Shown: positions 46,900-60,532 of the stretch, piece after piece
Layout of the letters: each line of letters begins with the position of its first letter
How positions within the stretch are numbered: position 1 is the stretch's first letter
Origin: Oenanthe sinensis
Taxonomy: Eukaryota > Streptophyta > Magnoliopsida > Apiales > Apiaceae
Length of the DNA: 64,000 bases
Direction: 5' to 3'
NCBI GenBank assembly: GCA_028671895.1
Contig: CM053809.1
Coordinates: 32,401,501 to 32,465,500 of the forward strand
Notes under the pieces: generated by a model
Seen by the model: only the letters and a program-made list of their open reading frames with translations
What the model was told of the DNA's origin: nothing
The model's database searches: none
Translations under genes and position numbers: made by a program

Positions 46900-47151
46900 A
46901 CTATAGGATAGGTGGGGGGGAGATGGGCCAGGATGAGTATCAAAATATCAATCCTGACCCTGCACAGTGCACACCCACCTTTTCTTATTTCCTCGACTAT
47001 TTCTTCTATTCTACTCTTTTGCCTTCCCTGCCACCTCTCTCTCTCTCTCTCTCTCTCTCATTCTTGTTCATCAAAAACTCAACTTGCTCATGTGATTATT
47101 TAAAGATCTCTACAAAACCCAAGTCAAGATTTCTCCTCCTTGGCTCCTCTG
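46900..47151 (+). other. Probable 5'-UTR exon of the IQD gene with a (CT)n tract
   Basis: A (CT)n microsatellite at about 47035-47059 sits in a pyrimidine-rich leader, which ends at a consensus donor (CTCTG/GTATGT, GT at 47152-47153). A matching acceptor (TTTTGTCAG/GG) ends at 48617, 31 bases before the IQD ATG. This suggests a 5'-UTR intron of about 1.47 kb. Inferred from splice signals only. Confidence 0.5.
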
Positions 47152-48648
47152 GTATGTTATGTTAGCAGTTAGCTATATACTATATTTCTTTGCCCTGTCT
47201 GTTTTACTTTAAGTATTGTATATCATTAATATGTTATATTATGGGTATACATTTATGTTTTGTTGGTCTAGACTGGAGAGAGTTTTGATCTTGATATTGA
47301 GATATGCGACTGTTTAACTTGTAGGTAACATATTTGTTTGGCTACTGTTTTGTTCTATTTAGACTATGTAGTTAGTTTATCAACTCCTATTTGATAATTG
47401 TTTGATGAGATTATGCTTTTGGGATGTTTGTTTCATGTTCTTTCCTTAGCTAGCCATTCCATATGTCGAATATTGATTCATTATAATTGTTATTTTGACA
47501 GAGAGCTTCATATGTATATCATGTTTGTATCTTAGTACATTACTCATTTGAAAGCTCATAGTTGAGGCACTGTCGAATGAGCTTTTGATACCTTGTTAAG
47601 CTACCGACTCTCCCAAAACCTTAAAAGGTGAATGAATATCATGCTTATGTGTTAATAGAAGTAGTTCTTTTGGATTAAAACTGAATACTCTCATTTTAAT
47701 TAGATTATACTGCAAACTTCGTCCGTTTCAAAATACAAAGTAGAAGTATAGAACCAATTTGATTTTTAAAAGTCAACAGTGTCTTAGTTTCAGAAGAGCT
47801 CTTGTAGTTCTTGATAACATAGTCTAAGTCACTAGATGAAGTTTTATATGGAATGAGAAACTTTTACATTTCCTTATAAGTTCCTGTATTCATAAATAAG
47901 ATGATGAAACAGACAAGGCATTATTCACATGTTATTTTGTTTGCATAGAGTTCTAAACACACTAAAGAAACAATAATTTAACAATAGAATATGGTAAGCG
48001 AAATCCTTAGATGTGCTAAAACTCGCACATGCTATTTTGTATGTCCTCTGCAGTTATCAACCTTATGGGACATTTTCAGTTGACTAAACTATATTTTACT
48101 CTTTCTTAATTATTTTAAAGACCACTGCATTACTCTCTGTATTGTAATTATCCTTCCTATTCGATGTTTAGTCTTCTATGCTAATATGTAATTTAGTCTT
48201 TCTATTGAAGAACAAATCCCAATCTAACACAAAAATTAGGTCTTCAATTTTTCATTAAATATTATTGAGCATTTTTGTAGAACCGATAGTAGCTTATATT
48301 TAGTTTAAAAACTTAATTCTTATTAATTACTTTAATTTATCCATTTGAAGACAAAGGTGTCTGGGGATTGGGAGGTAATCAAATTTGACTTGAGAACTGA
48401 TTTTCAGTTTAAAAGGAAATAGCAACTAGTCTACTTACAGAAACCTGCAAATTATTTATGTTCCATTTGTTATCTATAAAGCATCATGCTTGGGTATATG
48501 TTTGTTAACAACTTCATTTCAACTCTCCTCATCAGTCTGACTATGACTACACCTTCTGCCTTTCCAGCGACTTAACATTTACTTCCATATAAGACTTTGA
48601 CTTCCATTTTTTGTCAGGGCAGCCTTCAAGAGAGATTTAATTTTGATA

Positions 48649-51600
48649 ATGGGATCTGGAGATTGGATTAAAAAAATAGTCAGCTTAAAGAAATTGAAGA
48701 ATGGAAAGCCAAAATATCTTAAGGTATTGATACTTTGATCATTGCTCTATTGCATACTATGCTATAGGATGCTAGACTTCAAATACTGTGCAAAGGCATT
48801 GGTTTTAACCCACATTCAATATTAATTCCTCTACTCATTTCATTATTCTTTAAAAGCACGGTTTTTGTAGAAAATGTTGATCGTAGAGATAACAGTTTTA
48901 GAGATTAGCTGTGAAATAATTTCAAATCTCACTTTACCATCTAAACTCTAAAGTGTGTGCATGTTTCTGTGTATACTCTCCACTGCTCAACCACAGGGAT
49001 CTTCAGTCCCTCAAAGTGCAAAAGGGTTAAACAAAAATGAACTCTTTCAGATGAAGTCCAGTAAATTTTCACATCATGTCCCTAATGGAAATCCTGGGAT
49101 TCCAGTTGAGGATCTAGCAGCTACGAGGATTCAAAGTGCATTTCGAGCATACAGGGTAAGTGTTTGTTGAGGTTATGCTCAGCAATGACTTCAGTTATAT
49201 AAAATGCTATTACATATTCTAGTTTTTTCATGTTATGACTTTAGCTTATGCATCCATTACATGTAAGCCAGCCCCTTCATCCCTACTCCCTTAATGTTGG
49301 ATTGCAGACATGGCTTAATAATCTATCACCAAATAAAGCAAGACTATAATGAGAAATTGTCAGACAAATGTGCTTGAGCATAATTGTTTTCATACTGGCT
49401 TGTTTTGCAACATTAAATTGTAGTTATTTTCAATTTTCCTTGCTGAATGTATTGAATAGTTATTTCCTAACTTTAGAACTGCTAATCTGTAGTTATTTGT
49501 TGTCACGGGTTCAATTTTTTTTTTCCTGGATAGCCAATATCTTATTAAGCATAGGAGGACCCTTGCCACCACTCTGGCCCTCGTATTTAGATAAGCTGAG
49601 ATGAACCCTGATAGATGCTTTACTTCTTCATGTTCATCTTCAAAGAAACAGTGTGGATGCCTGCATACATGTAAAAAAACGACGACATGGAAAGCTGATT
49701 AATTTGGTAGGATGCAAATACATACATAAGTCACGAGGGTATCTTTTACAATTAGGAGCTTCTGACCAACACCTATCATAAAGGTACTTGAGGATTATTT
49801 CTGTATCTGTATGATGGATGAAAAATTAGACAAATCCCCATACTCCAACGCAATAATCTTCTCACATAATGTCAAGTTAATAGGAGAAGTAAGTTCTGTT
49901 ACTCCTCACCAATTAGCTAGATGCAATTACTTGGAAGACATAGATGTTTTCATATGAGGAGGCATCTATAATGCTACAGATCATCAATCCAAGTTCCTAT
50001 TATTGTGTGATTGGTGGCAAACAGGGCTGTACTTGGTCTACTGGTAGTTGGAAGAATACGCCCTATTTACTCATGAATTCTTTTCTCAATGAAGAGATCT
50101 TATGGTACATTTTGGAAAAGCACTGCACATTAATATTTATGGTTTTGTTCATATAATCGTCAATAGCGTTTTTCTTATATAAGGCTTGTAGAAGTTTCTT
50201 GATATTAATCTAAAACTAGACTGTTTTAACGATATTACTGTCAACTGGGTTATCAAGAATCTATAGGTCTTCTAGAATATAAGTGCAAACATGCAATACT
50301 TCTTAATATATGATCCAGAGCTGGCTAGACATGGTTTATTTTGAAATATTGTACAAATGTTTTTCTACAACTTTATGAAAAATATATATACTATAAGATT
50401 AAGGAGTGCTTGAATTGTTATTTAATATTGTGATTTAGGTGGTATTTTTGTCCTACATATATATACGTCACGATTAACATAATTCCCTAATATTTCAGGC
50501 AAGAAAAACTCGACGCCAGTTGAAAGGTACTGTCAAATTACGGGAAGTGGCTCTAGGTTCTTCTTCCAGAAAGCAAGCTTCGGTAATGCTGAAATACCTC
50601 CACACATGGAGCAGATTACAAACTGAAATCAGAACTCGCAGAAATAGTATGGCAGTGGAAGCTCGAATCAGACAAAGGAAGCTAGAGAATCAATTAAAAC
50701 TTGAAACAAAGCTTCATGATCTCGAGGTAAAAGTCTCTTATGAATGCAAGTAGAATCATTCACTAGTCCAATACTGTGATTGATAAAAAAAAGTCGACTG
50801 ACATATTTTTTGAAGTTTTCTTCTCGTATATAGTTTTCTGTTTGCAGAACATTAAACATGTTATGCTTGTAGAACGTATATGGTCTCTAAGGTCTTCAAT
50901 TTAATATTGGTCTCCATAGAACTTTTTCCCTTCATTTCTGAAAATCTATGACATTATTCACTTGCCTCCAAAAAGCAAATTTAAAATCTATGACATTATA
51001 TAGTTTGCAGTGTGTATACACTATGCCTCCTATCTCAAATCTCAGGTGTTCTATCCTATTTAGTTCCATCAGATTTGATACCTTATTGCACCTGCACTCT
51101 TGTGTTATGTGCTTATTATGATGCTTAATGATTCTTCCTAATCGCTATAAAAATGTATTAGCTCTTTCTCATACACATGGACTGGGTACTTGCAGGTGGA
51201 ATGGAGCAATGGTCCTGAAACAATGGAGGAAGTTCTTGCGAGGATTCATCTACGTGAAGAAGCAGCAGTGAAGCGAGAGAGGGCTATGGCATACGCATTT
51301 TCTCATCAGGTATATAGTGCAATAGCATTACACTTTCATCAATTTGTTTGTTTATCTTTAAAGGTACATTATTTTGAAAGTATCTTATTTTGTAGTGGAG
51401 AGCCAGTTCAAACCCTGCTCTGGGTAGTTATGAACTTGGCAAAGCTATCTGGGGTTGGAGTTGGATGGAACGTTGGGTTGCTGCACGGCCATGGGAAAGC
51501 AGAGCCCTTATACAATCAAGTCCAAAGAAATCTATGAGTAGCAAGCAAGCAAGCAAGACTGCAAAAAATATGAAATCACCAACAATTAAATCAATCAATT

Positions 51601-51710
51601 CAGTCAAGTCCATTTCACCAAATGGAAAGGTAGCTACAAAGCCACGAAAGTTGTCTTTTGGGGCAGCTGACCAACAGGCGAACACTAAGAAAGAATCAAT
51701 AATATCTTAG
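48649..51710 (+). CDS. IQ67-domain (IQD) calmodulin-binding protein
   Basis: Five coding exons: 48649-48723, 48997-49155, 50499-50726, 51196-51309 and 51396-51710, all phase 0, giving 296 residues. It starts MGSGDWIKKIVSLKK, as in the IQD9/IQD10-like group. The IQ67 region spans the exon 2/3 junction: ATRIQSAFRAYR then ARKTRRQLKG, with the invariant intron between, followed by hydrophobic and IQ-like repeats. Exon 5 has WRASSNPALGSYELG and a WGWSWMERWVAARPWE block, then a very basic Ser/Lys tail. IQDs bind calmodulin and act as scaffolds at microtubules, plasma membrane or nucleus. An AGCA repeat (51537-51556) lies in the tail-coding part. Confidence 0.92.
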
Positions 51711-52629
51711 TAGAAAGGAAAGAAGATGATTGTACATTAAGTGAAGAATATAAATATATGAAACATGCGATCTTCTTTCAAAAAGTGAAACAATCTACCA
51801 GCCAATCCTAAGAAGTAAGGCTTTTCAGTTGTGCAGACGGGCACTGCAGGTACTTTTTTAAGCATTGGTATATCTTGGACAAAATTTATTAATTAGTATT
51901 TGCAATGTATATAGCCCAAGCATATCATTTTGGGATGATACGTCGAGTGTATATAATTTTCTTGAATTATTTTGTATCCTATATAAATTTGTCCGTATTG
52001 TTTTTGTTGACCAAGTGTAGTGTTCAGAATGGCTGATTTTTTATGTTTTTCTTACTGATTTATAGATATGATTATAAGAAACACAACTTTGTTACGCAGA
52101 CCGCATACATGCTTGTGTTATATTACAATTTATATTTTTGAACATATTAAGAAACGGATTTAACATAGATGTTTAGCCTTGGGTAATATGCGCAGTATTC
52201 TTATTCTTTTGTAGGAAAGGAGACTCCTGATCTCAAACTCCCAAGTGCTGATGGATAGTTTGTATTCATTCAATTGTTTTTGCTATAAACTATTGGCGAG
52301 ATGACTATAATCTTCTTTGGTTCTAAATATAGAATCAGTTACTTATTTATGCATTTTTCCATTCAAGTATAGTTATGTATATTATTTTTCTAGTTTTGGT
52401 TTTATATTATAGCTCTGCATCAGACTTGTCGAAAATGATCAACTAACATTTCACCGAAAATGGGTTGCCACACACGCAGATAGAGAGATCTATGGCAACT
52501 TAACTATTTCACAAACAGAAAACATTTCGAGGCAGATGACTACTTCTCTTATGGTTCAATTGGAGGAGACTCTGACTTGATTTTACAATTTTAAATACAC
52601 ACATGAGGCAGCTTAGAAGTAGGAAGCAA
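51711..52629. other. Spacer between the convergent IQD and BAHD genes
   Basis: About 900 bases without a gene; it should contain both 3' UTRs. Confidence 0.4.
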
Positions 52630-54337
52630 TTAAAGTGGTGACAGTCCAAACTCCATCCTGCAAAACTTTTCCATCTCTGCCTTAAATTCAGGCATTGCTT
52701 TCTCTTGCAAATGAACTAAAACTTTGAACCCATCCACCTTCTCTTCATTTGCTGAAGAGAAAGGCAAGAAATAACACGGCTCGGTGCTCCCAAGAAGGTG
52801 CCTGGTGAGTGGCAAAACCGTAACTGGACCTCCCCAACCAAAATCAACAGTCGAATGGCCTAAGTGTCTCCAATCCGTAAATCCGCTCACCCCTTTTCCT
52901 GCTGTGATTCCTTCATGATAATTTAGTTCTTGGAAGTCGATGTACGAGCGAACATACTCGTCTGTTGCATTGTATTTGCTCTTCTTGATCAGCTCAGCAG
53001 TTTCCCAGATGGGTTGCTCTACTAGGTCCTTGGCAAGAGTTTGAGCAAACATTGGGACACAGCCATTTCCCCAGTAGCCTGCTGGTAGTGCTGGCTTCAC
53101 TAGCCTTCGAATATTGATTGAGTATGCAAATTTCACCTTCTCATCGCCCGGAACTCCAGAGGCTTTGACTCTGTTTCACCAAGGAAGTACATTTTATTTA
53201 TAGAAATGATCAAGAATCACAGAACTGCTTCTTACAATATGAATTAATTTTCGGTAACCTTGTAATTTTATAAATCGAGGTGGATCCGTATGAAATAATT
53301 TTCAGTCAATTTGAGTTTCGAGAATATTGGGGTGGCAGAAAAAATTCGTCAAAGACATTCGATGTTGCTTTACGACACAATGCATGTATGTTTACAAAAA
53401 ACATAAATTCTATCGAATTTTTTAACGCATTATACAACTTAGCAAGAGCAGCCGGCAACATTTAAACAAGAAATTAAAAATACCATAATATTATAATCAA
53501 ATCATACTACCATAATATTATAATCAAAACATACCTTGCACGCCATATATAAGCTCCCAAAGCTTCGAAAGTAGTAAACTTCGACCCGGACCGTTCAGCT
53601 AACAACCCTTTCAACCGGTTCAACCACTCTTCTTTCATATCAAAGCACCACTTTTCAACCGGTCCTTCTGACTGAGCGTAAGGCGAAAAATGCTTATCTA
53701 AACTCAAAAATTCCTCAACCGGGAACCCTAACCGAACCGGTTCTCTCGGTCCAAGCAATGTCGACCGGTTCCAAACCGGTTCAACACTTATACTCTTGGC
53801 CCCACGAGCCAGCTCTGCCATGGCATTAAAAATCAACGACCCACCCATCCCATCATTCATGGAATGGTGCAAAGCCGCTCCAACCACAAAGCCGCCGCAC
53901 CCGAAAACCGTTACTTGTAGAGCAAACGGGTTTTTTAACACATCTTGCGGGCCCCACTCAGGTACAAGTTTTTCGAGATTTTTGTCATCCGGGTTGTCAA
54001 GGTAGTTAAATGAACTCAACGAACTTTCAACTGTTGCCCGTATAACAGGAACACCTCTCCCGGGAATGCAACATAGCTCGAGCCGATTATCCGAATCGCG
54101 ACGACGTAGGGTTCCGGTTAATGGATAGTAGTATGATAGGGTAGTCGAGAGAGCGGCGGTTATGACATGCAAAGGGTCGGAATTATTGTCATTTTTATTA
54201 ACGTACGCACGGAAATATCGAAAAGTGACATCGAGATTCCGATCGGTGTCGAGGTGGGAGAGGGGGAGGACGTGGTCGTGATTGAAAGGAGGAGATGAAG
54301 GGTAGACTGTGGTGGTTTCTTTGATGATGACTTGCAT
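52630..54337 (-). CDS. BAHD (HXXXD-type) acyltransferase
   Basis: Two exons, 54337-53535 and 53170-52630 (447 codons; donor CAAG/GTATG, acceptor AACAG/A), the usual BAHD length and intron number. The catalytic motif HSMND is at residues 158-162, and the structural motif DFGWG at 377-381. Members move acyl groups from CoA thioesters to alcohols or amines in the cytosol in secondary metabolism. The N-terminus (MQVIIKETTTVYPSSPP) and the block VLPLTRHLLGSTEPCYFLP do not let me name a substrate; both hydroxycinnamoyl and aliphatic acceptors remain possible. No frameshift seen; likely active. Confidence 0.9.
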
Positions 54338-55090
54338 GGTTGTTGCGGTGGTGATCGAAATGGTTGTTATTGTGGTTGGTAGGTTGTGTTTGCCTTAATT
54401 TGAGTGGGTGGTGTTGGTATTTATGTAAATTTTGGTTGTGTTTTGTGAGGGAGTTTTATAGGAATAGAATTTAAGAAAATGAGGCTGCTTGGAAGCTAAT
54501 TGCCAAACCATATGATTCTAGTCAACTGTGGTGGCCATGACCCATGCATGTGGTTAGGTTAGGTTTGGTGTGGGGTGACTAGCAAGTAGGAACTAACCCC
54601 TCCTTCAAGATTAAGGCTGTTTAAATAGTTTCTTAGTTTTAAATCCGTTAAAATTAGATTTTAAATTAAGTAGGCCTTATAGATATTTTTAAATTATAAT
54701 ATTTAAATGTCTTATAATTTGATTAGTTTTTTAAAATAATTAGGCCAAATATCAAGTGACGATCGAGTGTCAGATTTTTATATTTTGAATTTAATAAAAT
54801 AACATAAATATCATATATTTATTATTTTTTACATGAAATATTTATTATAATTTCAAAAATAATAATATCATGATCAATTATGTTTTTTTTGCTAATTTTG
54901 CTAAAATTTTATAAAACATAAGGTAGTGAACCTACCTTAGCTCCATGTAACCATGGAGAGAGTCACGAGATGAGCAAACTCATCTACAACAACAACGTCA
55001 TTGCCCATATACAAGACAATCTAGCTAAAGCTAGCAAGTACAAGTTCATTACATTACATTACAATACAACAACCGATAAAAGGATTAACT
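54338..55090. other. BAHD promoter side and intergenic DNA
   Basis: No gene. A 14-base near-palindrome CTCCATGTAACCATGGAG sits at about 54941-54958, next to the compositionally different block that follows. Confidence 0.4.
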
Positions 55091-55091
55091 A

Positions 55092-55899
55092 AGGCATATC
55101 TTCACTGCTTCGACCCTTGCCTCTACTCTGTGCACAATCAAGGTGCAAGCCTCTGGGTGACCTCTGATCATGCTCTTCATCGTGCATTCCTACACAGTTT
55201 GCATTTCTTACAGTGGTCAGAGCTAACTCTGTGTCTTCGTAACTATCATCGCCACCCATGTCATCCACAGAAATAGGGCATCCCAGGAAGGAGGAATCAT
55301 CAAAGACCAGGTTATCAAACCCAACAAGAAGAATTCTATTCGGGGCAGAAGAGCAAAGAGCAAAGCTGAGTGAGACAAGGGCATCACCAGTGAGACCAGA
55401 TTACCTAATTCTTGAATGTAATGAATCCATTATCATCGACTGTTCGATCCCGAAGAGAGAGTTTCCTCCAGCTTGGGCCCCCAGATGAAGAGCCAGCAAC
55501 ATTGTAGAAGCGATTCTTGTGAGATTTGGGAGATACTATTCCAGAACAAAACTCGTGAATGAGGGATGACTGGAATCCAGGGGCATCAACCCATTCTTTG
55601 TTCTTGGAGGCTAGGGTTCCACTGTCTGCGTTAACCACACCCCTTGAAGGAAGAACCTCATTGACAACTTCATGAGAATGAGGAAACACTTCCTCTAAGA
55701 AAGGAAGTCTAAGAAACCCAGAGGATTCAGAAAAATCAGAGGAATCTGGTGAAGTGGGGGGTATGGTGAGAGATGGTGAAAACCAGGGGCGGCGGCTGCT
55801 AGGGTTAGCAATGGGAAGAAGATGAGAGAGAAGAGAAGGGAAAAGGGAAGAGAGAGAAGGGAGAGAGGGAAGAGAGAGCGGTTGACTCTCATTTGTCAA
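55092..55899 (-). pseudogene. Unidentified coding-like segment, interrupted
   Basis: Richer in G+C than its surroundings. The minus strand has a 164-codon open frame (55899-55405) that opens on TTG and has no internal Met. It is Ser/Pro-rich, then reads PSWRKLSLRDRTVDDNGFIT and stops. A second coding-like frame follows at about 55350-55092 (LLVGFDNLVFDDSSFLGC ... ending GRSSEDMP and TAG). A 40-base gap is too short for an intron. I do not recognise a family. It could be a decayed transposon ORF or a decayed gene. Confidence 0.3.
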
Positions 55900-57699
55900 A
55901 TCAATTATATTTGATATTTTAACTTTTTGTCATATAAGTTTGAACATGATATTTTATTCTTTTTTTCTCATAATAAACTATGCATATAATTGTAAAACAA
56001 AATTGTTATGCTAATTTGATGCAGAATTTTTTATGATCGTGGATTCGTGATATAAAAATAATTTACAATAAATCTAAATTATAAAGTAAAATTAAGTTAA
56101 TAAATAGTCACTAATTGTACATGGCTCCAAGTTAGTTTATATAATTAGGATGTTTTTATATGTTAAAAATTGGTCCTACCATTTAGTAGTATAAGTAAAT
56201 AAAGTTACTTATCTATAGGCTATAGCATTCACTTATCTATTAGAAATTTATTTATAATCCATCCATAATATTAGACGGGTCACGGGTCGACCAATCAGAG
56301 AAACACTCACCAACCCACCTGGCGCGTCATCTGCCACCGACGTATCCTATTGTCCTTCAGCGACAAACCAAATGTTATACGCGACCTAAAAATCACGTGC
56401 GTCAATTGAGTAATTAACAAAATTAAGGGGATAAAATCGGGTTTTGCGATCTTATAGAGTAATATATTTTTTAATTTAATAAAAAAATAATGAAAAATTA
56501 TTTAAAATGTTATATAAATTAGTTAAAATAATATTTTATTATTTAATTGTTAAATTAATATATATTTATATAGTGTAATATAAAAAATATATATTTCTGG
56601 ACTAACTAACATTGTTATTCTGCGACATCCTCCTCTATAAAATTGTACAAGGTTTCAGTATTGGACCGAATTTGATTATATTAAATAGTTCCGAAAATTA
56701 AATATTTTATAAATATTCTTTTAAATAAAATAAATAATTTCAATTACGACCTAACTTAAAGAAAATTTATGAATTTAATTATAAAATATTTATGAATTTA
56801 GTTAAATTATTAATTTATTTAAATAAATTAAATTATCTTCATTTATAAATGTAACTAAAATTATATTTATTCATTGATGAATAACATTAATTAAAAGGAG
56901 ACACCAACTTTAAAAATAAGCAAGTAATATAATAATTTTACTATAAAAAATTACAAATACTTTTTAATATGTATATGTGGGTGTATGTGACCTACAAACT
57001 TTAATAAAGATATATTATATTATAAATTTAGTAAATTATTAATTTATTTTGCAGACCGAGATCCGCACTATAAAAAATTATTACAATTTATTCGATATTA
57101 ATTTATCAATAGATTTTCACACACACCAATACTTACGAACACTACCTACTAGGTATATATTTTTTGGATTCTTTTCTACGCTTTTATTTAAAAAAGTAAT
57201 TACAAAAAAATAGTATATTTAACTATAATTTTTATTCATCTCAAAATATATGAAAAAGTCAAATCAACATACACGACTTCAGGTCTAATTTAGATTTGAG
57301 ACAGATGCCGTCTCTTATAGTAAATGCAACTCTAAGTAGGGAGGTGGCTTGTTTGACCTTTTCCATCAATTTAACTAAATTTTGATTAAAGATTAAAAAT
57401 TATATTTTAAAATAGATTAAGAGATTGAGGATCGAACTCCCATATTTTCCCTCACATAATTTATCTCAGATTATACTCAAATCTCGTATTAAAGCACGAT
57501 AGTGTTATTATAATTTCAGAATATTATGTATAATTACAAATTTACCATTAAAAAATTATACTAAAACACCATGTTATCTTAGGAAATTCCTTAGCTCAAT
57601 CTCAGGTTTTTTTTTCTCATAGATTAAATATATTTTTTTAATGATATATGTTTTCTGAAAACACTGATAAGTATAAAACAGCTCTGTTTCCTCCTCTGT
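55900..57699. other. AT-rich intergenic stretch with a GC-richer island
   Basis: No gene. A short GC-richer pocket at about 56275-56400 has CCAAT, GGCGCGTC and a G-box CACGTG (56394-56399). It could be an old promoter or transposon remnant. Confidence 0.35.
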
Positions 57700-58582
57700 A
57701 TGTTATGGACAGTTTCATGCGCTGCAGTTCCTAGTACTCGAAAATATAATTCGATTTTTAGTTTTGGCGACTCCCTAGCTGATACCGGAAATTTCATACG
57801 TACAGGTGCCAGTGCAGATCTTCCTTGTGGGGAGACATTTTTTCGACGACCAACGGCCGATGCTCAAATGGACGCCTAATAGTTGGTTTTATTGGTAATC
57901 ATATACATCTTGTTCAAAATCGATGTCTACATTTTAATATAGGTGTTTTGTCTTGAGCATATAATTGCTATGTATGTTTTTGTTTTGACATAAATATTTA
58001 ATGTAGCTGAGGCCTATGGCTTACCTTATCTACCACCGTATCTAGCAATTGATGAGGATGAGGATGAGGATGGCTTGACATATGAAAATGGAGTGAACTT
58101 TGCTGTTGCCGGTGCTACTGCACTTGATGCCAAGTTTTACGCAGACAAAAAACTAGGACATGCTCTATGGACGAACAATTCCTTGTGTTCATCTCGGCTG
58201 GTTCAAGAAGTTAAAGGTGACGTTACTAGTGTACTAATGTGGCTCTGTTATTCTACACATATATATATATATAGTCATAGACTCATAGACCATTAGACCC
58301 CTTTGTGATTCCATGCATGAATTTCATAGATACGGCTGTATATAAAGCATTTGCCATGAATACAAGTCATTTATTAAGCATTTTAAAGTTTAAGATATAG
58401 TTACATAAATTTGTTTTCACCGACTAAATATAGAATGTGACGACTATTTCAAGAAATCACTATTTCTGGTTGGAGAGATTGGTGGAAATGACTTCAATTA
58501 CCCTGCCTTTGGTGGTGGAAGCACTGAAGAGCTAAAAGCATTAGCGCCTCTAGTTCTTGAAAAGATCATTTCAACAGCCAGT
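57700..58582 (+). pseudogene. GDSL esterase/lipase pseudogene (frameshifted, 3' exons missing)
   Basis: Three exon-like parts with good splice sites: about 57700-57894, 58007-58216 and 58434-58582. They show FSFGDSLADTGNF (the GDSL block I with Ser), VNFAVAGATALDA, NNSL and VGEIGGNDFNYPAF (block III). Exon 1 has lost one base near ACGGCCGATG (about 57855), leading to a stop at 57878; exon 2 has a second shift, near CCTTGTGTTC (about 58182). A GATGAG repeat in exon 2 adds a run of Asp/Glu. The final exons, which carry the catalytic Asp/His block, were not found in the next 1.9 kb. Non-functional. Confidence 0.85.
58050..58073 (+). repeat. GATGAG microsatellite in GDSL pseudogene exon 2
   Basis: About four GATGAG units encode DEDEDED where related lipases have a short loop. 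Confidence 0.7.
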
Positions 58583-60304
58583 GTAAGTCTTCTCAGCATG
58601 ATTATTAATCTAATTACAATACTTTAGCATCGGATACATTTAAAAAAATTATATAATATATATGCGGTTCGGGTCGAATATAAATTGGATTAAATTTAAA
58701 CCAAAATCAATCCACGACCTGTAGTTTTTTAAAATAATTAAAATCAATACGGTTTCTATTCTTATCAAATTAATTTATACAAATTATACGATTTAATCCG
58801 AACCACGATGACCTCTAATTGTCTATATACTATGTCATCAGAGTTCTTTCACCATCCCCTTTCGATTCCCGGCCGTTTACGTGTTGTTACATTTTTTCTT
58901 CATTCAATCATTTTTGTTGGGACTTTCTTTAAAAGAATTTCTTAATCTGCTATCATGTTATGATTTCAAATTTCTAACAGTTTGGGACTTACCAGGTTTG
59001 TAACGAAGTTATGTAATTTAAATTATCTTGGAACTTAACTAAATTATCATGTTTGATTATACTCTAATGAGAGTCGACTCTCATCTTCAGTGGTTCTAAC
59101 CGTCTCATTCATTCTTTATTTCTCAGAACTACAATTCACTTCAGCGATTAACCTCCCTTCGTTCTTCCATACTCTCTTATATTTTTCAGTTTTTTCTTTA
59201 ATAAATTCGAAATTTTATTCCAAAAATTTCGGAAAAAAACATATTTTTTGGGTGAGATCTTGTTAGTACCTTTTTATCAAGACTGTTAATTGGTTACCCG
59301 TCTGTTTGGGTGGTAGTGTGTTTTATTTGAAGTACTTTGTGTGTTTTGGTGTTGATTTCCTTGGAAATGATTTATATGATTTTTTCGGAGATCTGAAATT
59401 CTTGCAAATTCTTGCATCGGAGCTGGGAAGGTAGTAGATATCGCAAGAGCTCACTTTTCACAACAAAAAATTGTTTTGGGGCATCTGTTTTCCCGATTTT
59501 AATTGATGTAACTAAAATTTTTAAATATTGGGCTACATGTGACATTTATGTGAAGTTCATTTGTGATGCTGTTAGTTTGAGGGTTGGTGTATGTTGAATT
59601 GTTCGGAAAGCTATTGCAATCCTTTTTAATTCAAAAAATTTTATTCTCTGTGTTAAGTGATCCGAAAATAAATAACCCGTTTATTTGTTTTCCAATCAGG
59701 TTGTATTGTCAGTTCGGAAATTTATGTATTTGAGTGTTTTAATGAATGTATTAAATTTTGTTTGTAAAAAAAATTATCATGTTGATTGGTTAATTTTTAA
59801 ATTTTATAATGAAATTTCTAGTTTCAAAATATTTAAAATTATACCGAAATATGATAATTTAGTTATTTTGCCCATGATTTTTTCAAGTTACGTGATAATT
59901 GCATTATAAATTGTTTTAATTTATAAAAAATAAGTATATAATTATTAGTTACATAATAATGAACCAAACATATATATTTTTATTTTTTTTAATTTATAAA
60001 GTGTGACTTATTTCCATATATAAAAGTTAAAAATACTTATATAACTATAAAATCAGTAAAACAAACGAGAGTATCTTAGCTCATTTTAGTACTCTCACTC
60101 TGTCACAAATCATCCCCATTTTCTTTATTTTCACGAAAATAGTGAAGGCTTTTTTTTTTGAGAAAATGTAGAACTCCTATATAGTCTGTTTGGAAATTGA
60201 ATGTCATTTGAATTTTATATTTAAAATTCAAGACATTGAAATAAGGTATAAATTTAAAATTTTAAGTCAACCAAATGCAAACTTTAGATAAATATCTGAT
60301 TAAC
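58583..60304. other. Intergenic stretch after the GDSL pseudogene
   Basis: No GDSL exons or other genes. At about 58662-58812 a weak inverted pair (GCGGTTCGGGTCGAAT / TTTAATCCGAACCACG) may be a foldback remnant. Confidence 0.35.
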
Positions 60305-60403
60305 AATAATCACACAGAAAATATATTACATGCAACACCATCAATTAAAGAGAAAATAATCACACAGAATACGTAGTACATGCAACACAATCAATTAAAG
60401 AGA
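60305..60403. repeat. 50-bp tandem duplication downstream of the PLA1 gene
   Basis: AATAATCACACAGAA...TACATGCAACAC..TCAATTAAAGAGA occurs twice with an offset of 50 bases and a few differences. Confidence 0.8.
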
Positions 60404-60532
60404 TCCCTAGAGTGTAGACCACATTTTTTAACTAAAAATAATTATATAACTAAAAAGAATGATTAATAAAGTTTAAAACATAAGGGTTATAATCGAGCTC
60501 CTGAAATGAATGTTCGTACTGTCAAGCTTAGC

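Noticed and set aside
58662..58812. Inverted GGTTCGG/CCGAACC pair as a complete MITE
   Set aside because: The arms are short and imperfect and no target duplication was found; mentioned only as a possible remnant.
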